Below are positions 45,063 to 57,072 of a DNA stretch of 64,000 bases, one piece after another. Position 1 is the first letter of the stretch; every line of letters begins with the position of its first letter. The position numbers and the translations under genes were made by a program. The notes below the pieces were generated by a model, which was not told the DNA's origin, did no database searches, and worked only from the letters and a program-made list of their open reading frames with translations. Source of the DNA: Rhynchospora pubera (taxonomy: Eukaryota > Streptophyta > Magnoliopsida > Poales > Cyperaceae); assembly GCA_028095005.1 (NCBI GenBank), contig CM051460.1, positions 289,122,653 through 289,186,652 of the forward strand, written 5' to 3'.

Positions 45063-46299
45063 AGAATTGATAAGTGTTATCACGATTTATGCAATCGCTA
45101 TCATCGCTAACCTCAATTTCCCTCCCGCGCGCTCCCCTTCTCTTCAGATGCGCTCTCCTCCTCTCCCGCGCGCTCCCCTCCTTTCCTAGTGCGTTCATCT
45201 TCTCCACCTCTTCTCTTTCCTTTTCTGCCACACTTCCCTCCGTCCCTCTTCACTCTCCTTCTACCTCCATTCCTTTTCTTCTCTTCTCTGTCTTTCCTCT
45301 GTCTCCTTCATCAATGATTCATTTTCCATCAAATAGTGAGAATGTAAAACAAATTGAACATATGAAAGAACAAAGTGAACACATACACTAACAAAGTGAG
45401 ATATAAAATAAACACATAAATCTGACAAGCAACAAAACAAATTGAACATATAGAATAACAAATTGAACATATGAAACAACAAAGTGAACATATACACCAA
45501 CAAAGTTAGACATAAAATAAACACAGAAATTTGACGCACAACAAAACAAATTGAACATATAGAATAACAAATTGAACATATGAATAAACAAAGTGAACAT
45601 ATACACCAACAAAGTGAGACATAAAATAAACACAGAAATCTGACGCACAGCAAAACAAATTGAACATATAGAATAACAAATTGAACATATGAATGAGCAA
45701 AGTGAACATATACACCAACAAAGTGAAACATAAAATAAACACAGAACTCTGACACACAGCAAAATAAATTGAACATATGGAATAACAAATTGAACATATG
45801 AATGAACAAAGTGAACATATACATTAACAAAGTGAGACATAAAATAAACATAGAAATCTGACGCACAGCAAAACAAATTGAACACATAGAAGTAACAAAT
45901 TGAACATATGAACGAACAAAGTGAACATCTACACCAACAAAGTGAACATCTACACTAACAAAGTGAGACGTATAAAATAAACACAAAAGTCTGATGCACA
46001 GCAAAACAAAATGAGCACTTAAAATAACAAATTGAACATATGCAATAAACAAAGTGAACAAAATCTGACACACAGAAGGAAGGGAGGGGGAAGGGAGAGA
46101 GATGCACAGAAGGAAGAGACTGAAGAGTGCAAAAGGAGAGGGAGCGTACCCGGGTGAGGAGAAGGGAGCGCTTCGTAGGGTGAGGAGAGGGCTCACTTCG
46201 CTGGGGAGAGAGGAGAACTTCGCTTCGCTGGGTTAGGAGAGGGAAACGCTTCGAACGATGGTAGCGATGGTAGAAATAGAGATGGCAGTAATCAATTTC
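45063..46299. mobile_element. TIR element filled with 109-bp tandem repeats
   Basis: Ends are imperfect inverted repeats (AATTGATAAGTG...CAATCGCTATCATCG at the left; ATTGATTACTGCC...CATCGCTACCATCG on the opposite strand at the right), with C/T-rich subterminal arms containing GCGCTCCCCT-like words. The interior holds six units of 109-110 bp, anchors 45377, 45486, 45595, 45704, 45813 and 45923, plus a partial unit. Because the units lack stops in several frames, long open frames appear on the - strand (up to 311 codons), but they are repeat artefacts. Superfamily unknown; no clear target duplication. Confidence 0.7.
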
Positions 46300-46715
46300 C
46301 ATTAAAAACTAATTAATTAATAAACGTAAAATCATTTAGAAATAACTTACTAATCTATCTGTCGATGCCTCGCCAAAGAAATAATGGTCAATCTATATAA
46401 ATTATAAGATAGACCGCATACTTCATAAAAGAAGTATGCACTAATCCGTATCCTATTTTCTTTATTTAACTTCTACTTTCCCTATAAATAAGAGAGTTCA
46501 ACCTATAATATAATTAACCTGAATAAATTAAAACTATTATTGGGAGAAAGGGTACCTTGAAAACCAGTTGAAATGTGTAAATTAGCGGGGCTTGTGATAT
46601 GCAATCACAGTTGCCTTCCTCTACAAAGTAAATCCTGAGATTTCAAGGGTACGTTAAGTAGCTATAAAAAGAAACACAAAAAAGAAAATTACATTACTTT
46701 TCTACATGTGATTGT
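46300..46715. other. No gene seen
   Basis: AT-rich. It ends with the left copy of the SINE target duplication at 46702-46715. I see nothing else. Confidence 0.6.
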
Positions 46716-46828
46716 TTTTTATGAAAGAGAGATCTTTGCCATCCAACTTTTTTTTGAAATTAAAGATACATGCGGGACTTGAACCCTTGACCTCATGGAA
46801 GCCAGCCTAGTGCTCTTACCACTGAGCT
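46716..46828 (-). mobile_element. tRNA-derived SINE
   Basis: On the - strand, an A-box TAGCTCAGTGGTAAGAGC and a B-box GGGTTCAAGTCCCGC are followed by a short body and an A-rich tail. CTACATGTGATTGT flanks it on both sides (46702-46715 and 46827-46840), giving a 10-14 bp target duplication; the last few bases overlap the A-box, so the exact length is uncertain. The anticodon arm does not pair, so this is not a functional tRNA. The sequence resembles the Au-SINE type of plants. Confidence 0.75.
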
Positions 46829-46840
46829 ACATGTGATTGT

Positions 46841-47747
46841 GAAAATGACAAATCTAATGGATCCAAACAGTCATCGTATAAAGCTCCAGTGTTAGTGTAA
46901 TGCATTGTTTTTTTTAACTGATTAGTACATAAGATGTCTTAAATCCATGGAATTTAAAAAAGTTTTCTTAGGCATTTTTATGATCGGGTTGACAAGTTTA
47001 ATTAGTGCTTAATTTATATATAGCAGTGACCTTTCAGTTGCGCGCCTTTCAGGGTTAGAAAAGAATTTGTACATGTTATCACTCATAATGAAAGCACAAT
47101 TAAAAAAGCATGCATGCAGGAATTAGGCCTCTACATGCATTGTTAAATTTGGAAGAACATAAATGAATGCGCGCGATTGATATAATCAAACAAAATAGTG
47201 TGAAAAAAATAATAATAAACTAGATGATATTACCTCTGGGCCGGGGCTGCTAGTGATTTAAAAATGTTTAAGGGCGAGAGTGATGTTTTTGCTTCTCTTT
47301 ATGTTGCGAGTACAAATGAAATGAAATCAAATAGACTTTGATACGCAAGTTGAACCTAAGTTAGCATTAGAAATTTTTGGAATCAAAGAGTATATATAGA
47401 CCAAACTTTATAAGATGAAGCCTAGTGATTAAGAAAGGAATAGATGAAATGGCAAGTTAGCATATATTCTGAGAATGCTTTTATTACTCTTGAAAGCAAA
47501 GTTTGTTCCCACTTTTTTCAGAAGAAGATTGTGGCATCTTTTTATTATTTTTTTCCTTTTATTTTTATGCCTCTGGACGGATCAATTAGATGCAATCAGT
47601 CAACAAAAAAGATTGATATTTACTAGAGTTACTTATTTCGTTTTTTTGTATTTGTAACTAAAATGTTCCAATTATTATAAAATAAAATTGAAGAAATAAG
47701 TTAAATAATAATAAATGCACTTATATATATGGACGGCACTAAAAAGT
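46841..47747. other. No gene; possible degenerate Helitron end
   Basis: 47231-47253 reads CCTC-tgggcc-GGGG followed by CTGCTAG and T, similar to the ends of Helitrons B and C but with a weak hairpin. No matching 5' end was found. The rest is AT-rich with nothing recognised. Confidence 0.3.
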
Positions 47748-47973
47748 AATGGGTGTATTTGGATGAATAACATGAAGTTTAGCTATACTAACAGTTTTGT
47801 AGGCATAACTATACCCATACAAAATTTCATATCGTTTTGTAAATAGCTAGACCAACATACAATGGGTGTATTTGGATGAATAACATGAAGTTTAGCTATA
47901 CTAACAGTTTTGTAGGCATAACTATACCCATACAAAATTTCATATCGTTTTGTAAATAGCTAGACCAACATAC
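47748..47973. repeat. 113-bp perfect tandem duplication
   Basis: Two apparently identical 113-bp units, 47748-47860 and 47861-47973, starting AATGGGTGTATTTGGATGAA. The next MITE begins where a third unit would start. Confidence 0.93.
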
Positions 47974-47976
47974 AAT

Positions 47977-48134
47977 GGCTCCGTTTGGATGCAAGAAGAA
48001 GAAGGAGGAAGAAGGAAGAAGGGAAGAAAAAAAATTATAAACAATCCAAACTCTTCACAAAGTTACACACTTTCCAATACTTCTTCCCACTTCTTCCCTT
48101 CTTCCCTTCTTCCCATACATGTCCAAACGGAGCC
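47977..48134. mobile_element. MITE, GGCTCCGTTTGGATG family, copy 3
   Basis: 158 bp with ends GGCTCCGTTTGGATGC and the complement GGCTCCGTTTGGACAT. The interior has the family core CAATCCAAACTCTTCACAAA and an AAGAAGAAGG purine block mirrored by CTTCTTCCC on the right. The flanks (AAT left, ATT right) do not form a direct repeat. Confidence 0.8.
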
Positions 48135-49042
48135 ATTATATGTTCACATCTGATTTGTATATACTAGATTAGGCACACAATTTTGTGCACACTACCTACT
48201 TCTGGAGACCATATATAAATTTAATGGAAGGTATTGGAATTGGAACTTAAATCATGAGCACAGAAATTTGAAGGATGATTTTAAGGCTGAAAAAGACATA
48301 GATCGGACGGTCAAAAAAATGGGAAGGAAAATAAAAATATTACTGTAGAAATTTACAATTATTTTATTTCAGACCCAACTTAAATATAGGCATAATAAGA
48401 TAGGAGTGAAATTGGACGGCTGAGGATTTGAATAATATGACATGTTGAAAGATCTTATTTGACCATTTTTATGTATTTATATATTTTTTTAAATAATTTG
48501 TGTTTTTTAGGCTTTTAAATTTAAGATCCGCCTTCTGTTCTTTTGTTTTGCTCGGGTTGATTTGGTATTTATCCAGCCCACGCCCAGACCAGCACACCTG
48601 TGGCCTGCCCATATGTCGGCCTGTGCCCTGTGAGGTGCCCATTTAGTGTTGTATAAGAAGAACCAAGTGTAAAGGATTTCATTTCATGATCAGTGCTCGT
48701 TGTAACAGGTATGGAATTTGACTATGACAGTAAGGCACAAGAGTAGCAGGAGTAATAACTACTATGGATACTTCATGCTGACATGGCTCGATGCCTTGTT
48801 GATCAGAATTGTCGCTACAAGGGCGGAGCATGTGTATTTTTATGTGCAGTGTACAGACAAAAGTATGTTGTTCAAAAAATTAGAGTAATAAGGTAAATAA
48901 AAAATAAGAAGTTACTTCTAGAGATAATTGCACAAAAATTATGCATTTTTGCACAACTACCATCAGACCATGTATTATTTAATAGTTGAGAACAGATCGA
49001 AGGGATACTTTTATCTGCATTTTCCAAATTTAACTCATTATA
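48135..49042. other. No gene seen
   Basis: AT-rich with a less AT-rich patch at 48530-48680. I see no domain or splice structure in it. Confidence 0.6.
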
Positions 49043-49839
49043 CACTACAACAAAAAAGATTATTAGTACCGGCTCATTAGTACCGGTTTTTAAGAAAACC
49101 GGTACTAATAATAAATCATGGCATTTTCGTAATTGTCAGATATATTATTTAGTACCGGTTTTTTTAAAAAACTGGTACTAAAAATCGTCTAAAAAAAAAC
49201 GTTTTTATTTTAGTACCGGTTTTTTATAAAAAACCGGTACTAATTAATTGATTTTTAGTACCGGTTTTTTATAAAAAACCGATACTAAAGGTTTGAATTT
49301 ATTAAAAAAACCGTTATATTTTTAGTACCGGTTTTTTATAAAAAACCGATACTAAAAATCAATTAATTAGTACCGGTTTTTTATAAAAAACCGGTACTAA
49401 AGGTTTGAATTTATTAAAAAAAAAGTTTAATATTAGTACCGGTTTTTTATAAAAAACCGGTACTAAAAATCAATTATTTAGTACCGGTTTTTTATAAAAA
49501 ACCGGTACTAAACATTTAAAGAATAAAAAAAATCGTTATATTTTTAGTACCGGTTTTTTATAAAAAACCGGTACTAATTAATTGATTTTTAGTACCGGTT
49601 TTTTATAAAAAAACCGGTACTAATATTAAAGTTTTTTTTTTAATAAATTCAAACCTTTAGTACCGGTTTTTTATAAAAAACCGATACTAATTAATTGATT
49701 TTTAGTACCGGTTTTTTATAAAAAACCGGTACTAAAAATAGGCAGATATTTTTCAGTCGATTATTACGTATCTTAAAGGAGATATATAGACTCAAAGCCT
49801 TGCAAAAGGTGAAGCTTGAAATAGCGAAAGAAAGAGAGT

Positions 49840-49871
<32 letters not shown>

Positions 49872-50855
49872 CAAAGAGAAATGAATGGAAGAGGAGATGG
49901 AGGCTTCAAATCTTCTCCATGGAATACTAGAGGTTACCGTGTTCGAAGCATAGCACCTCTATCATACTCTTCATGCAGAAATCAAGCAGGTCATATATTT
50001 TCTTCTCCTCTATCAATTTTGTTTCCCTTCATTCTCTTTCTCAAAAGGGGCAATGCAGAATTACATTTTCAAGTTTAGAAGAGAAGGGGAAATTTTCACC
50101 AATGTACACAAACTTAAGGCATCTGTGTCTACATGTAAAGATGAAGAATGAAATTTAGAAAAACAAGGTAAGAGCAAAAAGAAAATAAAAAGAAAAATAG
50201 GTTATGTACGCATATGCAACTACCATTCTTCTAATTAGGTTGGTTAGACACTACGAATTTTTCTCTTCCATGAATTTGAACAATGTCTACAAAATCTTAT
50301 CCAATTTATTTTACAAATGCGTTACTCCTTTTCCAAAATATTCAAATTGACATTAGTAATTTGTTAATAATACAATTTTCAAGACGATGTAAAATTTTCC
50401 AGAAATAGATTTTTTTTTAAAAAAAAAATAATAATTTAGTACCGGTTTTTAACTAAAAACCGGTACTAAATAATTTTTTGGTTTTTTTAATTAATTTAGT
50501 ACCGGTTTTTAGCTAAAAACCGGTACTAAATTAATTAAAATTTTGTGTTTTTTGTTAAATTAATTTTAGTACCGGTTTTTTATAAAAAACCGGTACTAAA
50601 TGTTTAATATTTAATTACGGTTTTTTATATATTTTTAGTACCGGTTTTTTATAAAAAACCGGTACTAAATGTATTATTTTTAGTACCGGTTTTTTATAAA
50701 AAACCGGTACTAATATCGTTTCCTGCCACCTTTACTACCGGCTTATTAGTACCGGTTTTTTATTGCTGTTAGTACCCCCTATTATTAGTACCGCTGCAAA
50801 ACCGGTACTAATGATAGGAAAAAAACCGGTACTAATATTGAAATTTGGCGTAGTG
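49043..50855. mobile_element. Non-autonomous CACTA (En/Spm) element, 1813 bp
   Basis: Starts CACTACAACAAAA, ends with the complement of CACTACGCCAAA, and has the 3-bp target duplication ATA on both sides (49040-49042, 50856-50858). The subterminal regions, about 49070-49740 and 50435-50825, are built from a repeated unit TAGTACCGGTTTTTTATA joined to its own complement, forming near-perfect palindromes of about 32 bp, more than 20 half-units in all. Such subterminal repeats are transposase-binding sites in CACTA elements. The 0.7-kb middle has a (GA)n tract (49841-49870) and no transposase. Confidence 0.93.
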
Positions 50856-52119
50856 ATACAAAGGGGTCCACCAAGTGCTTTCAAGTTTCAAGTGCATTTT
50901 CGAAGGAGTCGCTCCGCAGAAAATACTGCCTCCACTGAATTGAAATGTATGTTCTCTTTGGAAGTGTTTGTTGTGTAATTCCATACATATGCATAGAGTG
51001 CAACTTGCACTAAAACATGATATCTGTGGCAGACCTGTATTCAAGCTCAACAGATGCGAATCCGTTCTCAGCTTATGACAGAAGTACCTATGTAAATAAA
51101 TATGATAGATTAGTGCTCAATGATGTGCTTTGCATTTTTTCTTGTTGGTTCCAGTAAAAAAAAACAACAACTCTAATATACTGCAATTTAATCTAATTAA
51201 ATATCTGTAGCTAAAGGGTGTGTTAATAATTAAGTAAACAAATCAGTACAGTAATTATTATCTTTTTTCTGAAGTGGCCGGCCAGGTTGTCCTCATACAA
51301 ATGTATTTGATTAAAATTAAAAGGAAGTTATACTAATGACAGTAGAAAAGCAAATGCTCATATAATAGCATTAATTAACGGGCAGCAGGAAAGAACGAAT
51401 GTCCATAAAATAAGCAATATCGTAATCAACATTGCAGAACTGTGTGTTAGGGTACTAGTGTTGGAATATTTAATGTGGCCTATGACAATTAATGTGAGCC
51501 AAGTTCATTTAAGATAATTCACTAAAGGGTGCATCATAATTTGATGGAAATTCTGATGGACCAGATTCATTGTACTTGATCCCTTTAGTTGCCTCAGCAT
51601 TAAATACTCTATAATCTGAAATTTTAAGGCACCCTTTCTCATAATTCTGCCATTAAGAAATTTCAGTAAAGAAAAGAGAAAAACGTCATTGTTGACCATC
51701 ATTATGGCTGAGGAAAACTCAAAGAAGATCAATACTAACGCTTCCGCCTAATGACTAACGATTCCTGCTCTTCAATTTGGATACGGAGCAGATGTGATAG
51801 AAGAGGAGTCGTGCATGGCTTGCGGGTTTCAACTTCATCCACTCAACACTCGATTTCGATTAGCGATGGCACGAGGTATTTTACGATTCCTGGTTAATTC
51901 CACATTCTAGAATCGTTATTGCGCTTACAACTAGTACATTATACACTTGCTATAAATTTACATTATGTAAAGCACAGTACCAAGCAGAGACAATTATAAG
52001 GAATACTTTTTCAAGGACAGGTTTTGAGGGGGGGAGGGGGGGGGGGAATTGTTCTTAGAACTGATAAGGCCTATTACTTGTATGGAAATTGACCATTGAG
52101 TACCTAGGATGCGACTTAG
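50856..52119. other. No gene seen
   Basis: AT-rich with short open frames only. A G-rich run lies at about 52028-52046. 51740-51900 is slightly less AT-rich, without a recognisable product. Confidence 0.6.
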
Positions 52120-52128
52120 TTGTTAGTA

Positions 52129-52390
52129 GGGCTGTCAATATACCGCCGTTTCGAACGTTTCCGTTTCGTTCCGTCTGAAATGGAACAGAAGTGGAAGGAA
52201 AAGTAGTTTCATTTTCAGAAACGGAATGGAAATAGAACGTTGAAATGAGAAATTTCAATGTAAAATGAATGTGAAAGTGAAATTTTCGTTCCGTTTAACG
52301 AAATAGAATGGTTTTCTGTTTCGTATTTTGAAGTGGAATGGAAACGGAATGATGGATTTCCGTTCCATCTCACACGTTTGACAGCCCTGG
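52129..52390. mobile_element. Mutator-like MITE, copy 2
   Basis: 262 bp beginning GGGCTGTCAA and ending TTGACAGCCCTGG. The 9-bp duplication TTGTTAGTA lies at 52120-52128 and 52391-52399. The GTTCCGTTTCG-rich interior is like that of the element at 1456, and the ends are of the same family. Confidence 0.85.
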
Positions 52391-52399
52391 TTGTTAGTA

Positions 52400-53289
52400 G
52401 TCAGTCAGTTCGGTGACAGAATAATAGCCAGGAAAGTGACCATATATATATGAAACTAAAATTATGATAATTGATTGAAGTATAGAACCAACAAGTGTAT
52501 TGACACTGACAAATAAAAAATAATATTACTAATTGCATCTCTGTATAAAGCCCCTAATATTGTTCAAACAATACTGGACAATACTCTCGCGTCGCAACAC
52601 CTTTTCGAACAACTACGAACACAAACGATCAGTTACATGTATACCAAAGATCTAATTTGTTAGATTCCCAATTGATTGACCCACCTCGTCTACTTTTTTT
52701 TTTTTTAAGGCAGAGCAATTTGTTGCAATCCATTTGTTTCATAATTGGCAGGGAAGAACCCAGATTTAAATTAATTAATGAAGCACCATAATAAAAAATT
52801 GATTTGTGGACAAGTAGCCTGTTAATATATGAAAAGATTTTCAAATGTTACAGGTCAATCAATTTTTGTGAAAACTAAATCCGAGAGCAGTTGATGGTGA
52901 GACCTGTAAGTGAGCAGCCTTTAAGAAGTCACCTGCATCTTGAATAAAAAAAAAGATTGTAAAATAAAAATATATATATATAAATAGTTTAATGAAAGTT
53001 AATTCCTGAATAAGTTCCAGAACAACATTTCAGAAAACTATTATTTATTTATTGACCAGTAACACACTAACACGAATGGTGTGAGCTTTGTTTTTAAACT
53101 ATTCTGAAGTGGCTCCAAAAGCCCAATTTGGGCCTAGAAAAGGGTAAATGTTGTCAAGCCTAGTGCGTTAGTCCAAAACCCATTTTTTCCCAAATTTCTC
53201 CAATTGGATTGAAATACTTAACTGGTACGAAATGTTTCTTTTTCAGTTTTTTTTTTAGAGGATGTGAATACATTTATTATATTTTCAGC
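52400..53289. other. No gene seen
   Basis: AT-rich spacer. Nothing recognised. Confidence 0.6.
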
Positions 53290-53669
53290 CTAAGGTCATG
53301 TTTGATAAGGAGGAATAAACTTCTTTAAATTTATTTAAGGAGGAATAGCTCAAGTGCTCAACAAACAAGAGAGGAATAAGCTTCTTTAAAGAGGAATAAC
53401 TTATACCACCAAAATTGGTGGAATAGCTTCATTCATGATGAGTTCCTTCACGAATTAGTCTCGATTTTTGAATAATCATAATTAATTTTGATTATTAATG
53501 ACAATTAACATATTATTGTAATATTATAATATTTCTAGTTGCTATAATATACAAATAAAATATATTAATTGAATATAATAAAATATTATTAACTTATTAT
53601 TCTAATTATAATTATCATTAATATTGTACTTACTACGATAAATAATTAATAATATCTTAATTGATATGA

Positions 53670-53744
<75 letters not shown>

Positions 53745-53955
53745 TATCATTGATATATTGTGAATTAAAATAATTCATATAATAATAATTATAATATTCA
53801 TATTTGTAAACTAATAATAGTAATTATTGATTAATATTGTAATAAATACTATATGTATCTAATTTTACTTTACATAACCAAATAACCATGACATAAGTTT
53901 TTCCTCCTTTATTTATTCCTTTAAGTTATTTATTTAGCAAATGCCACCTAAATAA
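53290..53955. mobile_element. Possible MITE with a microsatellite core
   Basis: The left end (GGTCATGTTTGATAAGGAGG with AATAAACTT) and, on the opposite strand, the right end (AGGTGGCATTTGCTAAATAA with ATAACTT) are loosely complementary, suggesting a decayed TIR element about 660 bp long. The interior is AT-rich and includes the (TTA)n(TCA)n run at 53671-53749. Confidence 0.4.
53671..53749. repeat. (TTA)n-(TCA)n compound microsatellite
   Basis: About 11 TTA units pass directly into about 13 TCA units, as expected from a point mutation that spread within one array. Confidence 0.97.
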
Positions 53956-54581
53956 ATAAATATGTTTAGTGCTCGGTGCATCTAACCTGACACTTGTTTA
54001 ATAGAAGGAATGCACAAATTATTAAAACCTTTCAACTGTTAATTTGTAGTGATATTTATGACCCTCATCAATTCATTATGATTAATTATACCCACCACTT
54101 TAGTACTCCAAGAAAACATTCTTCGCGTTGTTAGGGTAGGAAAAGAAAACAGGTTGGAAACAGAGATATAATTAATACAAAAAACGATACATCACGTCTT
54201 TAATATCTCTTGGAGTGACACCAACCCAAAACGTTTAAAGATATGTATGGTTCCCTCTTCCCATCAAATCCCGGTGGCAGCCTTTGCAAAAGCTGAGCCT
54301 ATGAGAGAGAGAGAGGAGAAACTGAGAAAAGAAGGGGTTGTAGGAGTACTGTTGCTTGGTGCAGTCTGAGCTCACTGCCACAAAACACCTAGAACCGGAA
54401 AGGGTCCCCCACAACAGGATACGAGTAGTAGGGAAGCTCGGTTTCACGAAAATACAAAAAAAAAAGTAAGTAAAGATGGAGAGCTCCAAAGAGCTGTCTG
54501 CAATGTACTCAACTTCATAATTCACATGTTACTGCTATTTTAACTGGTTGGTTAATATCATGTTATTCTAAAAGGTATGAA
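53956..54581. other. No gene seen
   Basis: The 96-codon frame on the - strand at 54525-54235 lacks any recognisable domain. Nothing else is seen. Confidence 0.5.
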
Positions 54582-54855
54582 AATTTACTTAATTTGATTT
54601 GATATACCAAGATCGATGTAATTAAATTTACACGTGTCAAGTTTAATTAATCGGATAACTATGATATGTAATTGGGATTTCCCAATACTGAACAAGGATA
54701 TGTGAATGTGCATAGTAGTATTGTTACAGTCTGTACGTACTTTTTTCGGAAAAAAAAACATTAATTCATCCTAAAATGTGCAAATGAGTTTTAAAAGAAA
54801 TAAAAAATTATCTACGTGCCAATATTTTATAAGATTATAATAATTAATTGCTGAA
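54582..54855 (+). repeat. Left arm of a 260-bp inverted repeat pair
   Basis: Matches, in reverse orientation, 61811-62063. Shared words include TTACACGTGTCAA/TTTGACACGTGTAA, CATCCTAAAATGTGCAAATG and TAAGATTATAATAATTAATT. Identity by eye is roughly 85-90%. Similarity stops at AAATTTACTTAAT on the outer side. Confidence 0.85.
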
Positions 54856-57072
54856 TGGTGATAAAACGGTTATGCAGTAATAATACGGTGATAAACGGTC
54901 ATGCAGAATGGTTAAAAATATAGATAATTCAGTTTAATCGGTGATAAAACAGAGCATTTTAAAAGCTTGGAAAATACAATAATTAAGTTTGCAAAAATAG
55001 TAAAATGCTGATGGATTCGGTAAACTAAAGTTTAGCAGCTTCTCAGAAAAAATATAAGAAATATATCAGAAATAAAAAAAACACTAAAATAATCAATTTG
55101 ATGTACATGTAAGAACGGAATTAAACTTAAATTGTGTAAAAGTGACACAGTGACTAATTGCATACATATAGTTTGTAAAACCAATGAGAACATTATTAAT
55201 CTGACAGCACGGTAGAAATTAGTAAAAATAAGTTAACATCCCTGTCCCTGATAAACCGGCAATTTGATTGGGGTACCCCAAAAGTGATCAAACACCGAAT
55301 TTTTTAAAATCCAGCATAACCTCCAAAAAATAAAATTTAAAGTACAATTAATTTAAATAATTAAATGGTATTTTGTTATAAATAGATTATTGCTACTATT
55401 ATTATTATTTAAAAATGCCTATAGTCCATGGGATATATCCTCTCCAGTTCTTCTTTAATCTCAAGTGGCTACACAAAAACCATTCTCTTCTTCTCGCCGT
55501 GCAAGAGAATCTGTACTTCATGAATAGGCATAGCCGCATGGCGCTTTTTACATGACTCAGGATCGAATCACCACCCGTGAACATAAATTATTAAGTTGCG
55601 ATTAATTGTTTTGTTTTTTTCGCATACGACCATTTAATATTTATAATAAAAATTGATGGAGAACAAATAAAAATATATTGTTATGTTGTTTCGAATCGAA
55701 TGACAATTAATGACGATTGATTTGTCTTACACTGTTCCACACTCCCCAGTTAAATTATCAAGTCTATGCGTCATATTTATTGATTTCTTTATTTGATAAA
55801 AAATTTAAAAATTTCTAATAAATGAGATTTGAACTTGACAGCTCAAGATAACTACTTCCAATATAATTATTTCTTAAAATAAACGTGCATAAATTATCTG
55901 AAGCTTTGTTTTATTTTTTTACTGTTATTAGTTTTTTGCTAGTTATTATTATAAAATATGAATAGAATCTAATACTTAAAAGATCAAAATAACTTACAAT
56001 TAAAAGATAATTCTTGGTAGGAACACACATAAAAACGTCTCTACCATTCTATACCATATTCGTCCATTACGTAAATCACTTTTATTATTCTCTACTAAAA
56101 AAGCCTTGTTGTCTATTTCAATAAAAGTGCATCATTGCAACAAAATGTTTTGCTTGTCGTACGGAAAAATTGTTTAATAGAAAAAAGATATCTTCATTAT
56201 TCTCTAGTGGGGGTAATAAAGTGACTTGATTTAAAAATTAATTTAATAATTCAATAATTACTCTAAAACTATAGATCTATCTTCCCTGATCAAGTTATAT
56301 ATGACCACTAGTGTTTAATAATAAAGGAGCCTATCGGAGTCAATTAACAGAACTTTGATTGTAAGTACCCTTTAAATAATTAAATTATATATATATACGC
56401 ATTTTCTGTTTTACTTGTGAAATCTATAAAGGTTCAGCTGACATCATTTATTATGGAATTGTATATCTTTCAACCCAACATTGTTTTATTCACCCTTCTA
56501 CCTTGAGAGGTTGAGCTTTAGTCGATCAATGGATGAAAACGACTCACATTAGTACTAAACCACAATCAATGGCGGATTATATTGTAAATAAATAGCCAAT
56601 AATTAATTTAGGACTAGGCGTCCCGCGTCTGAAGTTAAACTTTAATAACTGATTTCTTGCGTTTTTGCTTTATTCTTCTGTGGTGGCTGATTAGAAGAAT
56701 AGTTATGCGTTTGTACTACGCTGAACTGGGGAATCCACGGAGAACACTGAACAGCACAATTATAATTGAATATTATATAATCGTCAGTACAATGATAGTT
56801 ACCATATATCACACACGGAGCTTGAATTGAGCACACACATCAAATGTGAAAACAAAAGTAACTTCAACAAACTAATTAATATCTTAATTTGTAAAATGAA
56901 AACAAAATCAATTAAGCACGCTTCCTCAAAAAAAATAATAATAATAATTTGCAGTTGGCACTATTTCTTATTTGATTGGATTTCATTGCTAGTCTATCTC
57001 GAATTGTCCGGGACCAAAAACTTTGGTATTATGTTAAAATATATAGAGAAATGAATTTGAATATAGAGAAAA
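54856..57072. other. No gene seen
   Basis: AT-rich, stop-dense sequence. Short open frames (56642-56836, 56827-57054) show no recognisable domain. Confidence 0.6.

Noticed and set aside
45261..46196. 311-codon open frame on the - strand rich in Phe, Leu and Cys, resembling a membrane protein
   Set aside because: It is a read-through of 109-bp tandem repeats in a non-coding TIR element. Similar peptides appear in other frames of the same array.
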